Counted from the stretch's first letter, positions 45,380 to 55,874 are shown. The stretch: DNA of 64,000 bases from a candidate division KSB1 bacterium (GCA_034506255.1 JAPDPX010000006.1:124001-188000), one strand, 5' to 3'. The notes: generated by a model not told the origin, from the sequence alone. Made by a program: numbers and translations.

Positions 45380-47947
45380 ATGACGCACCTGAGCAACGCC
45401 CAAACACCCAGCCAACACATGTCGGAACCTCCGGCCGGACCACGCAAAAACGATCGCACACGCAACAACGATCTCAACGGAAAACGCCGGCGACTAATGC
45501 AAGCCCTGCGCGCCGCCGTGCGCTATCACATGAAGTATTCCCTGGCGCTGGAGTGGAAAAAGGCGACCAACTATGACATCTTCATGGCGGTGTCGCTGGC
45601 GGTGCGGGAACGCATGATCGATGGCATGATGGCCACCGAAAAGCGCTATCAAAAGCTGCAGGTCAAGCGCGTGTTTTATCTCTCGATGGAATTTCTCATC
45701 GGGCAATTGCTGCGCAACAATCTTTACAATCTCGGCATTTATGACTGGGCCCGCAAGGCGGCGGCCAGGATGAACATCGATTTGGAGGCCATCTGCGACA
45801 CCGAGCGCGATGCCGCGCTGGGCAACGGCGGTCTGGGGCGGCTGGCGGCCTGCCTGCTCGATTCAATGGCGACACTCGACATGCCGGGCTTCGGCTACGG
45901 CATCAACTATGAATTCGGCCTGTTCAAGCAGGAGATCGTCAACGGCCACCAGCGCGAGCAACCCGACAGTTGGTCGCGCGAATCGACGCCCTGGCTGATC
46001 GAGCGCAACGATCGCGCCTGCCTGATCCCGATCTACGGCAAGATGGTGGAGGAAATCGGCGCGGACGGCAATCCCAGGTCGGTTTGGCTGGATTGGAAGC
46101 TGATCATCGGGGTGCCGCACGACATGCCGATCGTGGGCTATGGCGGCGAAACCGTCAATTACCTGCGGCTGTTCACCGCACGCGCCTCCTCCGAATTCGA
46201 CATGGAGATTTTCAACCAGGGTGATTATTTGAAGGCCATGGCCGACAAAGTCGCCACGGAACGCATCTCCAAAGTGTTGTATCCCTCGGATGCCGTGCAG
46301 GCCGGCAAGGAGTTGCGCCTGGTGCAGGAATACTTTCTGGTCGCCTGCGCCCTGCGCGACATCGTGAGCGCCTATCGCGAGCACTACCGGTCTTTCGACA
46401 ACTTTCCCGAGAAAGTCGCCATGCAACTCAACGACACGCATCCCGCGCTGGCGGTGGCGGAGCTGATGCGCCTCCTGCTCGATGAGTACGATGTGCCGTG
46501 GGAGAAAGCATGGCGGATCACGGAGGCGACGCTGGGCTTCACCAATCACACCCTGCTGCCGGAGGCGCTGGAGCGCTGGACGATGCCGCTGATGGAGCTG
46601 GTGCTGCCGCGCCATCTGCAAATCATTCTCGAAATCAACCAGCGTTTTCTGCAGCAGGTCGCGGCGGTATGGCCGAATGATACGGAGCGGTTGCGGCGCA
46701 TGTCCATCATCGAAGAAGGCGACCCCAAGCAGGTGCGCATGGCGCATCTGGCCATGATCGGCAGCCACTCGATCAACGGCGTGGCCGAGCTGCACACCGA
46801 GCTGGTGAAGAAGACCCTGGTGCCGGATTTTTACGAACTGTGGCCGCACAAATTCAACAACAAGACCAACGGTGTCACCCCGCGGCGCTGGCTGCAGCAG
46901 TCCAATCCGCTGCTGGCGGAGCTGTTGAACCGCAGCATCGGTGAAACCTGGGTGACGGATCTCGAGCGGCTGCGCGCGCTCGAACCCTTCGCGGAGGACG
47001 CCGCCTTTCAGGAGGAGTTTCTGGCGATCAAACGCGCCAACAAGGAGCGGCTGGCCCGTGTGATTCAGCAAACCAATCATCTCACCGTTTCTCCCGACAC
47101 GGTGTTCGACATTCAGGTGAAGCGCTTTCACGAATACAAGCGCCAGCTTTTGAATGCCATGCACATCATGCATCAGTATCTCAGCATCGTGGAGGATGGC
47201 AAAGACCTGGAGGTGCCGAAGACGTATATTTTCGCCGGCAAGGCGGCACCCGGCTACTTCATGGCGAAGCTGATCATCAAACTCATCAACAACATCGCCG
47301 AGGTGGTCAACCATGATGCGCGCGTGCGGGATCAAATAAAGGTGGTGTTCGTGCCCGACTATCGCGTGTCGCTGGCGGAGAAGATCATGCCGGCCGCCGA
47401 TTTGAGCGAGCAGATCTCCACCGCCGGCAAGGAGGCCTCCGGCACCGGCAACATGAAATTCGCGATGAACGGCGCGCTCACCATTGGCACGCTCGACGGC
47501 GCCAACATCGAGATTCGCGACGAAGTGGGCGCGGAGAACATTTTCATTTTCGGCCTGACCGCCGAGCAGGTCGCCGCCATGCGGCAAAGCCATTCTTACC
47601 AGCCGCAGGAATACTACCTGCGCAGCCCCGCCATCCGTCGCGTGATCGACAGCCTGCGCGCCAACCGCTTTTCCGAAAAAGAACCCGACCTCTTCCGGCC
47701 AATCCACGAAAAACTCATGCAGCCCGGCGAGGAATATTTTCACATTGCCGACTTCGAATCCTACGCCGAGACGCATGTGCGCGCCGCGCATGAATACACC
47801 GACAGAAAATTGTGGGCGCGCAAGGCCATTCTCAATGTCGCGCGCATCGGCAAATTCTCCAGCGACCGCACGGTGATGGAATATGCCCGCGACATTTGGG
47901 ACATTCATCCGCTGTCGTCGAATGGCCGGGAGGACAACGACAACTGA
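45380..47947 (+). CDS. glgP: Glycogen/alpha-glucan phosphorylase
   Basis: This 855-residue GT35 enzyme has the N-terminal VFYLSMEFLIGQLLRNNLYN, the glycine loop AALGNGGLGRLAACLLDSMA, the GINYEFGLFKQ region, and the PLP-lysine motif EASGTGNMKFAMNG with Lys693. The length is normal. It releases glucose-1-phosphate from storage glucan, completing a glycogen cycle with the divergent synthase at 14.0-15.5 kb. The first 50 residues before the conserved region are polar and low in complexity. The ATG at 45380 has GGAG close by; an in-frame TTG at 45356 is an alternative. Confidence 0.96.
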   Translation: MTHLSNAQTPSQHMSEPPAGPRKNDRTRNNDLNGKRRRLMQALRAAVRYHMKYSLALEWKKATNYDIFMAVSLAVRERMIDGMMATEKRYQKLQVKRVFYLSMEFLIGQLLRNNLYNLGIYDWARKAAARMNIDLEAICDTERDAALGNGGLGRLAACLLDSMATLDMPGFGYGINYEFGLFKQEIVNGHQREQPDSWSRESTPWLIERNDRACLIPIYGKMVEEIGADGNPRSVWLDWKLIIGVPHDMPIVGYGGETVNYLRLFTARASSEFDMEIFNQGDYLKAMADKVATERISKVLYPSDAVQAGKELRLVQEYFLVACALRDIVSAYREHYRSFDNFPEKVAMQLNDTHPALAVAELMRLLLDEYDVPWEKAWRITEATLGFTNHTLLPEALERWTMPLMELVLPRHLQIILEINQRFLQQVAAVWPNDTERLRRMSIIEEGDPKQVRMAHLAMIGSHSINGVAELHTELVKKTLVPDFYELWPHKFNNKTNGVTPRRWLQQSNPLLAELLNRSIGETWVTDLERLRALEPFAEDAAFQEEFLAIKRANKERLARVIQQTNHLTVSPDTVFDIQVKRFHEYKRQLLNAMHIMHQYLSIVEDGKDLEVPKTYIFAGKAAPGYFMAKLIIKLINNIAEVVNHDARVRDQIKVVFVPDYRVSLAEKIMPAADLSEQISTAGKEASGTGNMKFAMNGALTIGTLDGANIEIRDEVGAENIFIFGLTAEQVAAMRQSHSYQPQEYYLRSPAIRRVIDSLRANRFSEKEPDLFRPIHEKLMQPGEEYFHIADFESYAETHVRAAHEYTDRKLWARKAILNVARIGKFSSDRTVMEYARDIWDIHPLSSNGREDNDN

Positions 47948-48353
47948 GCAGTGGCCGCGCAAAGCAGCCGTGCAAAAACGACGGCCAGCCATGATGCCAC
48001 GTTGTTTTTGAAACGGAAGCGTCAGACACTGCCGTCCGGCGCTTCCGACGCTGAACCATCTCCGCCAGGGAGGATTGCCATGACCTGATTTCTGCAGGCA
48101 GTGACCGCTCGGGGGCCATACGGGGGTGGCGATGTCGTCCGTGTTTTCCCGGCCGCGATCGGCCGGCCTCACTTTCTGTAAAGTCAGCTTTCAGCCGGCT
48201 TGCGAAAACCGGCTGCCACCTGCCATTCCCTCCGCTGCGACCCACCGCGCGGGTCTGCCATTCCAAACCATGCCCGCCGCCAGCGTCCATCCATCTCCAT
48301 CTTGTTGTTCCAGCCATCGAGGTTTTTGACACGCAAATGAGAGGGGGTCCGCC
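47948..48353. other. Intergenic region between glgP and the CotH-like gene
   Basis: 406 bp without a supported gene. Two perfect hairpins occur: CGGAAGCG / CGCTTCCG at 48014-48047 with an 18-nt loop, and CAGCCGG / CCGGCTG at 48192-48215 with a 10-nt loop. Neither is followed by a T-tract. No riboswitch class was recognised. Confidence 0.5.
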
Positions 48354-51300
48354 ATGACTCGGCTCTGTATGATCCACCAGCCGCGCCTGTTTTTGTCGGC
48401 AATACTTCTCGCCGGTCTTGCAGGTGCAAGCGCCGTGACGGCGCAAACCATCGTGATCAACGAAGTGCTGGCTTCCAATCAAACGGTGATTCGCGATGAA
48501 GATGGCGAAGCCAGTGACTGGTTCGAGCTGTACAATGCCGGCACGACCGCGGTCAATCTCTCCGGCTACACGATCACCGACAAGGCCAGCCAGCCGGCAC
48601 AATGGGTTTTTCCCGAAGTCACGCTGGCACCGGCTTCCTATTTGCTCATCTGGGCCTCGGGAAAGAACCGGCCGGACCCGGCGCATTTGCATACCAACTT
48701 CAAGCTCAGCGGCAGCGGTGAATTCCTCGGTCTGTTCGATCCTGCCGGCGCCGTGGTCGACTCGTTCAGCTTTGGCGCACAAACCACGGACGTTTCCTAC
48801 GGCCGTCTGCCCGACGGCGGCGCAACGTTTGTCTTCATGCAGACGCCCACACCGGCCGCCGCCAACCGCGGTGATGCACCCCCGCAGATCAACCTGACCT
48901 TCTCCCAGCCCCAGGGCGTCTATCAGGGCAGTGTGACGGTGGCGCTGAGCACCAATCATCCCTCGGGGGAAATCCGCTACACGCTCACCGGCGACGAACC
49001 CACCGCGCAAAGCAGCCGCTACACGCAACCGTTGACCTTCACCCGTACCACCGTGCTGCGCGCCCGTGTGTTTGCCGGTGGTGCGGCGCAGACCCGCATT
49101 GTCTCGGGCACGTATATTTTGAACGACCGGCCCAATCTGCCGATCATCGTGATCGCCACGGCGCCGGCGAACTTGTGGGATCCCGACTACGGCATCTATG
49201 TCAATTATGAAGGAAGGGGCGACGCATGGGAGTGGCCTGTCGATGTGGCTTTCCTCGAAAATGGCGTCACGCAATTTGCTGCGCCCGCCGGCATTCGCAT
49301 TCACGGCACCAGCTCACGGGGCGACGCCAAGAAGAGCTTCCGTCTGTATTTCCGCAGCGGCTATGGCCAGAGCACACTGGACTACCGCATCTTTCCACAA
49401 AAGTCCATCAACAAATTCAAACGGCTCGTGCTCTATGCGCCCGCCGGCGACCAGGCCACCGGCAGCGGAACCTTCACCATGATCAACGACGCCCTGACGC
49501 ATTCCCTCTGGCATGAAGTCGGCGGCGCCATCTCGGCGTTTCGCCCGGCGGCGCTTTATCTGAATCACGAGTATTGGGGGGTTTATTGGATGCGTGAGCG
49601 CATCGACGACGAGTACATCGAATCCAATTACGGCATCACCGACATGGACTTACACCGCTCGCAGTGGGGCACTTCCGAGCCCGAGCTGCGTGAAGGCGAC
49701 GCCGTGTTTTGGAACGAGACCTTTGCCTTCTTTGAGCAGAACAATCTGCGCGTGGCGGCGAACTACGAACAGGTCAAGAGCCGCTATGTCAATCTCGCAA
49801 ACTTCACCGACTATCACATCATGAACATCTTCGGCGCGAATTGGGACTGGCCGCACAACAATCTCGACCGCTGCCATGACCGTGCCGGCGATCCGCGCTG
49901 GTTTTGGATCATGTGGGACACCGGCGCCGCCTGACGGCACGCCGCTCCCGACCATCCCACGCTGGAATGGGCCACGCGCGACCGGGTCCGCACCGACATC
50001 AAATTCAACGATGATGAAAGCCTGCTGTGGAGCACGCTGATGCTGCGCCGGCTGCTGGCCAACACCGAAGACCGCCGCTACTTCATCAACCGCTTTGCCG
50101 ATCTCCTCAACACCACGCTGGCCAGCGGCAATGTGGAAGCGCATCTCAACCGTCTGGTCGCGATGATCGCGCCGGAAATGGAGCGCGAGTTGACGCGCTG
50201 GGGTATCGAAGATCACAGCGTGTGGGAGCGCAACCTCAACGCGGTGCGGCATTTCATTCATGAGCGGCCGGCCCGGCAACGCGAGCAGCTCTTGCAGAAA
50301 TTCGGTCTGCCCGGCATGGCGGCGGTCTCGATTCTGCCGGCGGAAGGCGAAGGCCTGGTGACGCTCAATACGATCACGCCGGCTGACCTGCCCTGGCAGG
50401 GTGAATACTTCCGCGGCATTCCCATCACCGTGAAGGCAACGCCCAGTCCCGGTTACACGTTCGAACGCTGGAGCGATGCCAGCCTGCCGGCGCAGGCCGA
50501 AATTTCCCTCACTCTCAACCGCGACCTCGCGCTGCAGGCGATCTTCAGCACGGAAACCGACACCTTTTTCATCTCCGACCTGAAGATCGGGCCGGTGACC
50601 GCCAATGCCGCCACCCTCGCGTGGCGCACCAACAAAGCGGCGCAGACGCAAATCGAATACGGCACGACGGCAGCCTATGGCCAGCAAACGCCATGGACCA
50701 GCGCGTTTCTCACCCGCCACGAAATCACCCTGTCAGGTTTGACGCCGGACACGCGCTATCATTTTCGCCTGCGCAACCGCGACCGCCAGGGCAACGAAGT
50801 GAACTCAGCCGACAGTGTGTTCACGACGCTGGCGTTCACACCGGCGCGCGTGGAGATCGATCCGCACAATGAGTGGGAATTTTTCACCTGCCGGGTGTTC
50901 AATCTGTCGGAAGTCGCGCGCCTCACCCGGGTGGTGCTCACCGGCCAGGAGGAAAGCTCCTTCGATCTCTTCCGCGACGGCAACCACTTTACGGTGACGC
51001 CCGACTTGGGAGAGAACAATGACAACCTCACTTCCCGTGAGGTAACGCTCGCGTTTGCCGGCGGCCTGGCGCCGGGCGCACGCGACAGCAACGGCGAGGA
51101 CAATGATTTGGACTGGCGGACGCGGCGGCTGCAGATCGCCGTTCATTTCGACGACGACAACGTGCTCACCGGCGAGGCGGTCAATGAGGGCGACACGGAT
51201 GACGGCAATCCGGATTTGTGGGCGGTTGCTCTTTCGCTCAACGGCGTGCCGGAGGTCAAACGGGGAGAAACCTCGGTCGCCACCCGCTCCGCACTGCCGC

Positions 51301-51593
51301 AGGCCTTTGCGCTGGCGTCGAATTACCCGAATCCGTTCAATGCCGGCACACTGTGGCCGCTCGATTTGCCGGAGAACGGATTGTTGCGCGCGGTGATTTA
51401 CAACGTGCAGGGCCAGCGCGTCGCCGAGTTGTCTGACCAACGCTGGCAAGCGGGCTGGCACACGCTGCGTTGGAAAGGCAAAGACAGCGCGGGACGGACG
51501 GTGAGCAGCGGCATCTATTTGTTGCGGCTGTTTTTTGAAGGAGAATCCGGCCGCCGGCAAGTGGTGACGCGGCGGCTGGTGTTCCTGCGCTGA
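48354..51593 (+). pseudogene. Secreted CotH-kinase/lamin-tail protein with one in-frame TGA
   Basis: One frame of 1,079 codons is broken only by TGA at 49932-49934. The first part (526 residues) has a signal peptide, a lamin-tail domain (INEVLASNQTVIRDEDGEAS), a chitobiase-like C-terminal repeat, and a CotH kinase domain with DAKKSFRLYF, NWDWPHNNL and WIMWDT. The stop falls four codons after that Asp, at the end of the active site. The same frame continues with HPTLEWATRDRVRTDI, an InlB/bacterial-repeat segment, a fibronectin III domain and a C-terminal sorting-type domain with NYPNPFN. The ribosome site AGGGGG precedes the ATG. Either a recent nonsense mutation, a base-call error, or readthrough. 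Confidence 0.85.
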
Positions 51594-51617
51594 AGCATGA
51601 TTGATGATGAAAACTGC

Positions 51618-51654
51618 AAAGCCCCACGGTCACACCGCGGGGCTTTGTTGTTTT
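51618..51654 (+). terminator. Bidirectional rho-independent terminator
   Basis: AAAGCCCC-A-CGG, loop TCACA, CCG-C-GGGGCTTT forms an 11-pair stem with one mismatch, followed by GTTGTTTT on the plus strand. The reverse strand also reads into a T-rich tail. It separates the convergent CotH-like and MFS genes and can serve both. Confidence 0.85.
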
Positions 51655-51672
51655 GCACGCCAACAAAGGAGG

Positions 51673-51768
51673 GACAGGATTAACAGGATTCACTAGATTT
51701 TTGTTCTTGATCGCAACCCGCGCGGATTGATCGAACCACACAATCCTGTCAATCATGTGAATCCGGTC
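51673..51768. repeat. Inverted 9-mer intergenic repeat (ACAGGATT family)
   Basis: The left arm has two 9-nt units (GACAGGATT, AACAGGATT). The right arm about 50 bp away has three units in opposite orientation (AATCCTGTC, AATCATGTG, AATCCGGTC). The arms are partly self-complementary. From memory, similar AGGATTAACAGGATT text is dispersed between genes in many bacterial genomes; copy number here is unknown. Confidence 0.6.
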
Positions 51769-51806
51769 GATGCCCCGCATGACTCGTCCGGTGTTGGAAG
51801 TCGACG

Positions 51807-53018
51807 CTATTTCGAATTCACAAAAACCCCGCACGCCAGCAGCGCCAGGACCGCACCGAAGTAGAACGGCGCTGCCGGTCCGAAATAACTCCACAACAGC
51901 CCGGCCACGGTGCTGGCCAGCAGCGTGATCACGCCGGTGACGGTGTAAAACAAGCCCAGCGCCGTGCCCCGCCTTTCCGCCGGCACCAGGCCCGCGATGT
52001 AAGCCTTGGCCACGCCCTCACTCATCGCCATGTACAAGCCATACAGCGGAAACAACAACCACAGCCAGGCAGCGTGTCCAGCGTGGCCGAAACCGGCATA
52101 GATTACCGCAAACAGCAAGAACGAAGCAGCGAGCAGTGGTCGCGCGCCGCAGCGGTCGGCAAGTTTGCCGAGCGGGAACGCGAGCAGAGCATAGACGGCA
52201 TTGAAGACCACAAACAGCAGCACGGCAGCACTGGCGGAATAGCCGAGCGCTTGTGCCCGCAGGATGAGAAACGCGTCGGAGCTGTTGCCCAGCGCAAACA
52301 GGGCACTGGCCAGCAAGAATTTCTTGAAGGCGGGATCGCATTGCCGCCACTTCAGAAATTCCACCGCCGGCAGATTGCCGTTCCGGCGTTGCGGTTCGCG
52401 CACCAACGCGATCAACAGCCACACCGCCAGCAGCGCGGGCAGCGCGGCGAGCCAAAAGACGGCGCGATAGTCATGCTGCAGGACCTGCAGCAAGGCCAGC
52501 CCGAGCAGCGGGCCGAGCACGGCGCCCGCGGTGTCGAGCCCGCGATGCAAACCGAACGCGGCCCCGCGCTGATGGGCAGCAGTGGAATCGGCGATGAGCG
52601 CATCGCGGGCGGCGGTGCGCAAGCCTTTGCCGGCGCGATCAACAAAACGCGCGAGCAAAACCTGCGGCCAGGCGGCGGCCAGCGCCAGCAAGATCTTGGC
52701 AACCGCCGCGAGCGTGTAACCGCCGGTAACGAAACGTTTGCGCGATTGCCAGCGATCGGACAGCCAGCCGGAAAAAACCTTCAGCACGCTGGCCGTGGCT
52801 TCGGCAATGCCCTCAATCAAACCGACGATGGCCACCGGCGCGGCCAGCACGGTGGTGAGAAAGATCGGAATGATGGGATAGACCATCTCCGCGGCCATGT
52901 CGTTGAGCAGGCTCACGAAGCCGAGCGTGACGACATTCCTGCGGCCGGCCGGCGGCGAGGTGGAAAGTGCAGGGGACGCGGGAGGCGCGGGCCGGCGGCT
53001 TTGTGCTTGACTTTTCAC
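51807..53018 (-). CDS. MFS transporter
   Basis: This 403-residue membrane protein has about twelve helices. The loop 2-3 motif appears as GWLSDRWQSRKRFVTGG, and RGAAFGLHRGLDTAGAVLGPLLG is typical of a subgroup of drug/metabolite exporters, as is RAGKGLRTAARDALIA. The substrate is unknown. The start is a GTG at 53018, preceded by a poly-Pro/Ser N-terminus. It is isolated: convergent with the CotH-like gene and divergent from the barrel protein gene. Confidence 0.9.
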   Translation of the reverse strand: MKSQAQSRRPAPPASPALSTSPPAGRRNVVTLGFVSLLNDMAAEMVYPIIPIFLTTVLAAPVAIVGLIEGIAEATASVLKVFSGWLSDRWQSRKRFVTGGYTLAAVAKILLALAAAWPQVLLARFVDRAGKGLRTAARDALIADSTAAHQRGAAFGLHRGLDTAGAVLGPLLGLALLQVLQHDYRAVFWLAALPALLAVWLLIALVREPQRRNGNLPAVEFLKWRQCDPAFKKFLLASALFALGNSSDAFLILRAQALGYSASAAVLLFVVFNAVYALLAFPLGKLADRCGARPLLAASFLLFAVIYAGFGHAGHAAWLWLLFPLYGLYMAMSEGVAKAYIAGLVPAERRGTALGLFYTVTGVITLLASTVAGLLWSYFGPAAPFYFGAVLALLACGVFVNSK

Positions 53019-53163
53019 AGGTGGTTTGACTTATTGACTTGACAGCCACATTGATTTTCGCAGCAAATCTGACGCAGGCGTGAGCTGGCAGCATGCCCGA
53101 CCGGCGCTGCCGCATCGACAACAAGGGTTTTAGCGTGTAACTGCCATGCCATGGAGGACAATC

Positions 53164-55773
53164 ATGCCACGCCAGCTTGCCATGCAGTTGCTGCTGATCA
53201 GCCTGTCCGCTTGGGAGTGCGAGACCAACGGGCAACAAAGTAGCGCGAATGAAAATGCCACGCAAGCTGCAAAAAGCGAAGTACGCGTGCCGGGTGCACG
53301 TTACGTTCGCGGCGGATTGCATCGCTTCTTCTTCGGCGCGCATTATCGTGATGTCTGGGCTGCGCCGGTGACCGTGGCGGTTCTCGATCTGGCGGATTTT
53401 GCCGGCGGCCTGACCCCTTCAAAAAAAGGCGGTGGTCTGCAAACCAAGTCACTGCGCTTCAATTCCGGAGACGGCCGCGAGTTTGCCTTTCGCTCGCTGG
53501 ACAAGGACCCGGGCAAAACTCTGCCACCGGAGTTGCAGGAAACCGTTGCCGCCGACATCATCCAGGATCAGATCAGCAGCGCGCATCCTTACGCCGCGCT
53601 GGTGGTGCCGGCCATTGCCGAAGCTGTGGGCGTGTTGCACGCCAATCCCCTGCTCGTCATCATGCCGGATGATCCACGCCTGGGCGAATTCCGGCAGGAG
53701 TTTGGCGGGCTGCTGGGCATGATCGAAGAGCGGCCGGCTGACGGCCCTGACGGCGAACGCGGCTTTGCCGGCGCGAAAAAAATCGTCGGCAGTGATGATC
53801 TCTTTGCGGAACTGCAGGAAGACAACGACGACGCGGTCGATCAACGCGCCTATCTGCGCGCACGGCTGCTGGATATTTTTCTCGGCGATTGGGACCGCCA
53901 TCCCGATCAATGGCGCTGGGCGCGCTTCAGCGAGGGCAACAACAAGATCTGGCTGCCCATTCCGCGCGATCGTGATCAGGCCTTTGCCAAATTCGATGGC
54001 CTGCTGCCCGCCTTTGCCGAACGGCGCGACGTGGTCAAACAGCTCGAAAATTTCGCCAAATCGAAGCCCGATATCGTGAGCCTGACCCACTCCGGCCGCC
54101 ATACCGATCGCAAATTTTTGAACCGGCTGGCGTGGCCGGATTTCCAGCAGGTGACGCAGGCGTTTGTCGCCGGCCTCACCGATTCCGTGCTGGCATATGC
54201 GGTGAAACAATTGCCCCCGGCGGTGTATGAAATCAACGGGCCGGAGCTGGAGCAGAGGCTGAAGCAACGCCGCAATCACATGCCCGAGGCGGCGCGGCAA
54301 TACTATCGCCTGCTGGCGGAACATGTCGAAATCAAAATGAGCGACAAACCGGAGTATGCCGAGCTCGACCGTTCCGCGCGGGATCAGCTCACGATCAAGA
54401 TCTTCAAATTCGACGAGGCCGCCGGCAAACGAAGTGACGACCTGCTGTTTCAGCGTACGTTTCACCGCGCGGAGACCAAAGAGGTTCGGCTTTTTCTCAT
54501 GGGAGGGCGAGACAAAGCGGTGGCGCGCGGCCGGGCAGACACGGGCATCACCGTGCGCCTGATTGGCGGCGCGGGTGAGGATGAATTCGTCAATGAGGAC
54601 GGCGGCCGGATCTTCATCTATGACGCCGCCGGCACAACCCGGATCAGCGGCACGGGCATGCGCATGCGGCTCGGGGCGGTCGATTCGCTCGTCAACCGCC
54701 ATGCGGACAAACCGGCCCGGCCGGACTATGGCAGCGAGGCCAGGTCGATACCCTTTCTGGCTTACACTCCGGATGACGGCCTGCTCTTCGGCCACGGCCA
54801 GGCATGGTATCGCTATGCTTTCCGCAAGCAACCCCATGCCTGGAAAATGACGCTGCGCGGCAACCTGGCCTTTGCCACCGGCGCATTTCGCCTGCGCTAC
54901 ACCGCTGACATCGTGGATGTCTTCAAGCACGTTCGCTTCGGTCTGGAGGCCGGTGCCACGGTGCCGCGTGAAGCGCGCAATTTTCACGGCTTCGGCAATC
55001 ACTCGTCGCGTACGGTGGCCCGGGCGGGAACAACCAATCTCAGCGGGTATTATCGCGTCCGCATGCATGAATACTGGCTGCGACCCTCCCTGCGTTTCGA
55101 TTTGCTGCCGCATCTGCACGTGAGCCTGGCCGGCGCGGTGAAATACACCGACACCGCGGCACAGGAGAATACTTTTGTCCGGCAGACCCGGCCTTACGGC
55201 GTGGCCATCAACGGCCTGGCAGAGTTGAGCAGCGGGCTGGAGCTGGAGTTGCGCGACCAGCCGGTGGCCACCAGCCGCGGGCTTTATGCCAGCAGCCGTG
55301 TGGCATACGTGCCCGCTGTTTTCGACAACCCCCGCGCCTTCACCAAAGGCGCAGCGGAGCTGCGGCTTTACTATTCCCCTGTCAAGCGTTTAACGCTGGC
55401 AACGCGCGGCGCCGGCGAAAAAATTTGGGGCAGGGCATATCCTTATTACGAAGCGGCATTTGCCGGCGGCAATGTCTCGCTGCGCGGGTTCCGGCGGGAA
55501 CGCTTTGCTGGCGACGCTGCCGCCATTGGCAACGCGGAATTGCGCGCCCATCTCGTGCGCACCAAAGTCGTCTTCCCCATGGATTTTGGCCTCTTTGTTT
55601 TCGGTGATGCCGGCCGCGTGTGGTTCGAATCCCAAAGCCCGGGCGGCTGGCACACCAGCCTGGGCGGCGGTTTGTGGCTGGCACCGATCTATCGCAGGTT
55701 CACGTTTTCAATTGGAGTGGGGAGCTCCGCGGAAGGGAAACAGCTCACGGCTGGCGGTGGCTTCATGTTTTGA
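53164..55773 (+). CDS. Kinase-like domain fused to Omp85-type outer-membrane barrel
   Basis: This 869-residue exported protein has two parts. Residues about 40-330 contain TKSLRFNSGDGREFAFRSLD, SAHPYAALVVPAIAEA, RARLLDIFLGDWDRHPDQWRW (Asp242, Asp244, Arg245, His246) and IPRDRDQAFAKFDGLLP (Asp269, Asp271). The order of a DRH catalytic loop followed by a metal-binding Asp resembles HipA/FAM20C/PI3K-like kinases. After a beta-rich middle, the last 270 residues look like an Omp85 (BamA/TamA) barrel, with GGNVSLRGFRRERFAGD, LFVFGDAGRVWF and a terminal Phe. Similar long uncharacterised proteins exist, from memory, in Bacteroidota. GGAGG 6 nt before 53164 fixes the start over the ATG at 53146. Kinase activity is inference. 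Confidence 0.82.
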   Translation: MPRQLAMQLLLISLSAWECETNGQQSSANENATQAAKSEVRVPGARYVRGGLHRFFFGAHYRDVWAAPVTVAVLDLADFAGGLTPSKKGGGLQTKSLRFNSGDGREFAFRSLDKDPGKTLPPELQETVAADIIQDQISSAHPYAALVVPAIAEAVGVLHANPLLVIMPDDPRLGEFRQEFGGLLGMIEERPADGPDGERGFAGAKKIVGSDDLFAELQEDNDDAVDQRAYLRARLLDIFLGDWDRHPDQWRWARFSEGNNKIWLPIPRDRDQAFAKFDGLLPAFAERRDVVKQLENFAKSKPDIVSLTHSGRHTDRKFLNRLAWPDFQQVTQAFVAGLTDSVLAYAVKQLPPAVYEINGPELEQRLKQRRNHMPEAARQYYRLLAEHVEIKMSDKPEYAELDRSARDQLTIKIFKFDEAAGKRSDDLLFQRTFHRAETKEVRLFLMGGRDKAVARGRADTGITVRLIGGAGEDEFVNEDGGRIFIYDAAGTTRISGTGMRMRLGAVDSLVNRHADKPARPDYGSEARSIPFLAYTPDDGLLFGHGQAWYRYAFRKQPHAWKMTLRGNLAFATGAFRLRYTADIVDVFKHVRFGLEAGATVPREARNFHGFGNHSSRTVARAGTTNLSGYYRVRMHEYWLRPSLRFDLLPHLHVSLAGAVKYTDTAAQENTFVRQTRPYGVAINGLAELSSGLELELRDQPVATSRGLYASSRVAYVPAVFDNPRAFTKGAAELRLYYSPVKRLTLATRGAGEKIWGRAYPYYEAAFAGGNVSLRGFRRERFAGDAAAIGNAELRAHLVRTKVVFPMDFGLFVFGDAGRVWFESQSPGGWHTSLGGGLWLAPIYRRFTFSIGVGSSAEGKQLTAGGGFMF

Positions 55774-55846
55774 ATCTGCAGGTCGCTTCATTTCACACTT
55801 AACCTCAACAAAGACAGAATGGCTGGCCATGACAAGGGATTAAACC

Positions 55847-55874
55847 TTGACTCTGACGCGGCTTCTTTTATATT
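55847..55874 (+). promoter_or_regulatory. Sigma-70-type promoter upstream of gatC
   Basis: TTGACT (55847-55852), a 16-bp spacer and TATATT (55869-55874), 63 nt before the gatC ATG. It is near-identical in hexamers to the promoter at 41026-41054, and probably drives the gatC-kdsB-pyrG group. Confidence 0.7.

Noticed and set aside
45863..48172. 769-residue minus-strand ORF opposite glgP
   Set aside because: It is the antisense of the recognised phosphorylase in GC-rich DNA, with no family motifs; the plus frame carries all GlgP motifs.
48014..48215. Riboswitch or terminator between glgP and the CotH-like gene
   Set aside because: Two good hairpins exist but neither has a T-tract, and no known riboswitch consensus was recognised.
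49932..50040. Selenocysteine recoding of the CotH-like TGA
   Set aside because: No clear stem-loop with an apical GU stands at the expected distance after the TGA, and CotH proteins are not known selenoproteins; kept only as a remote option.
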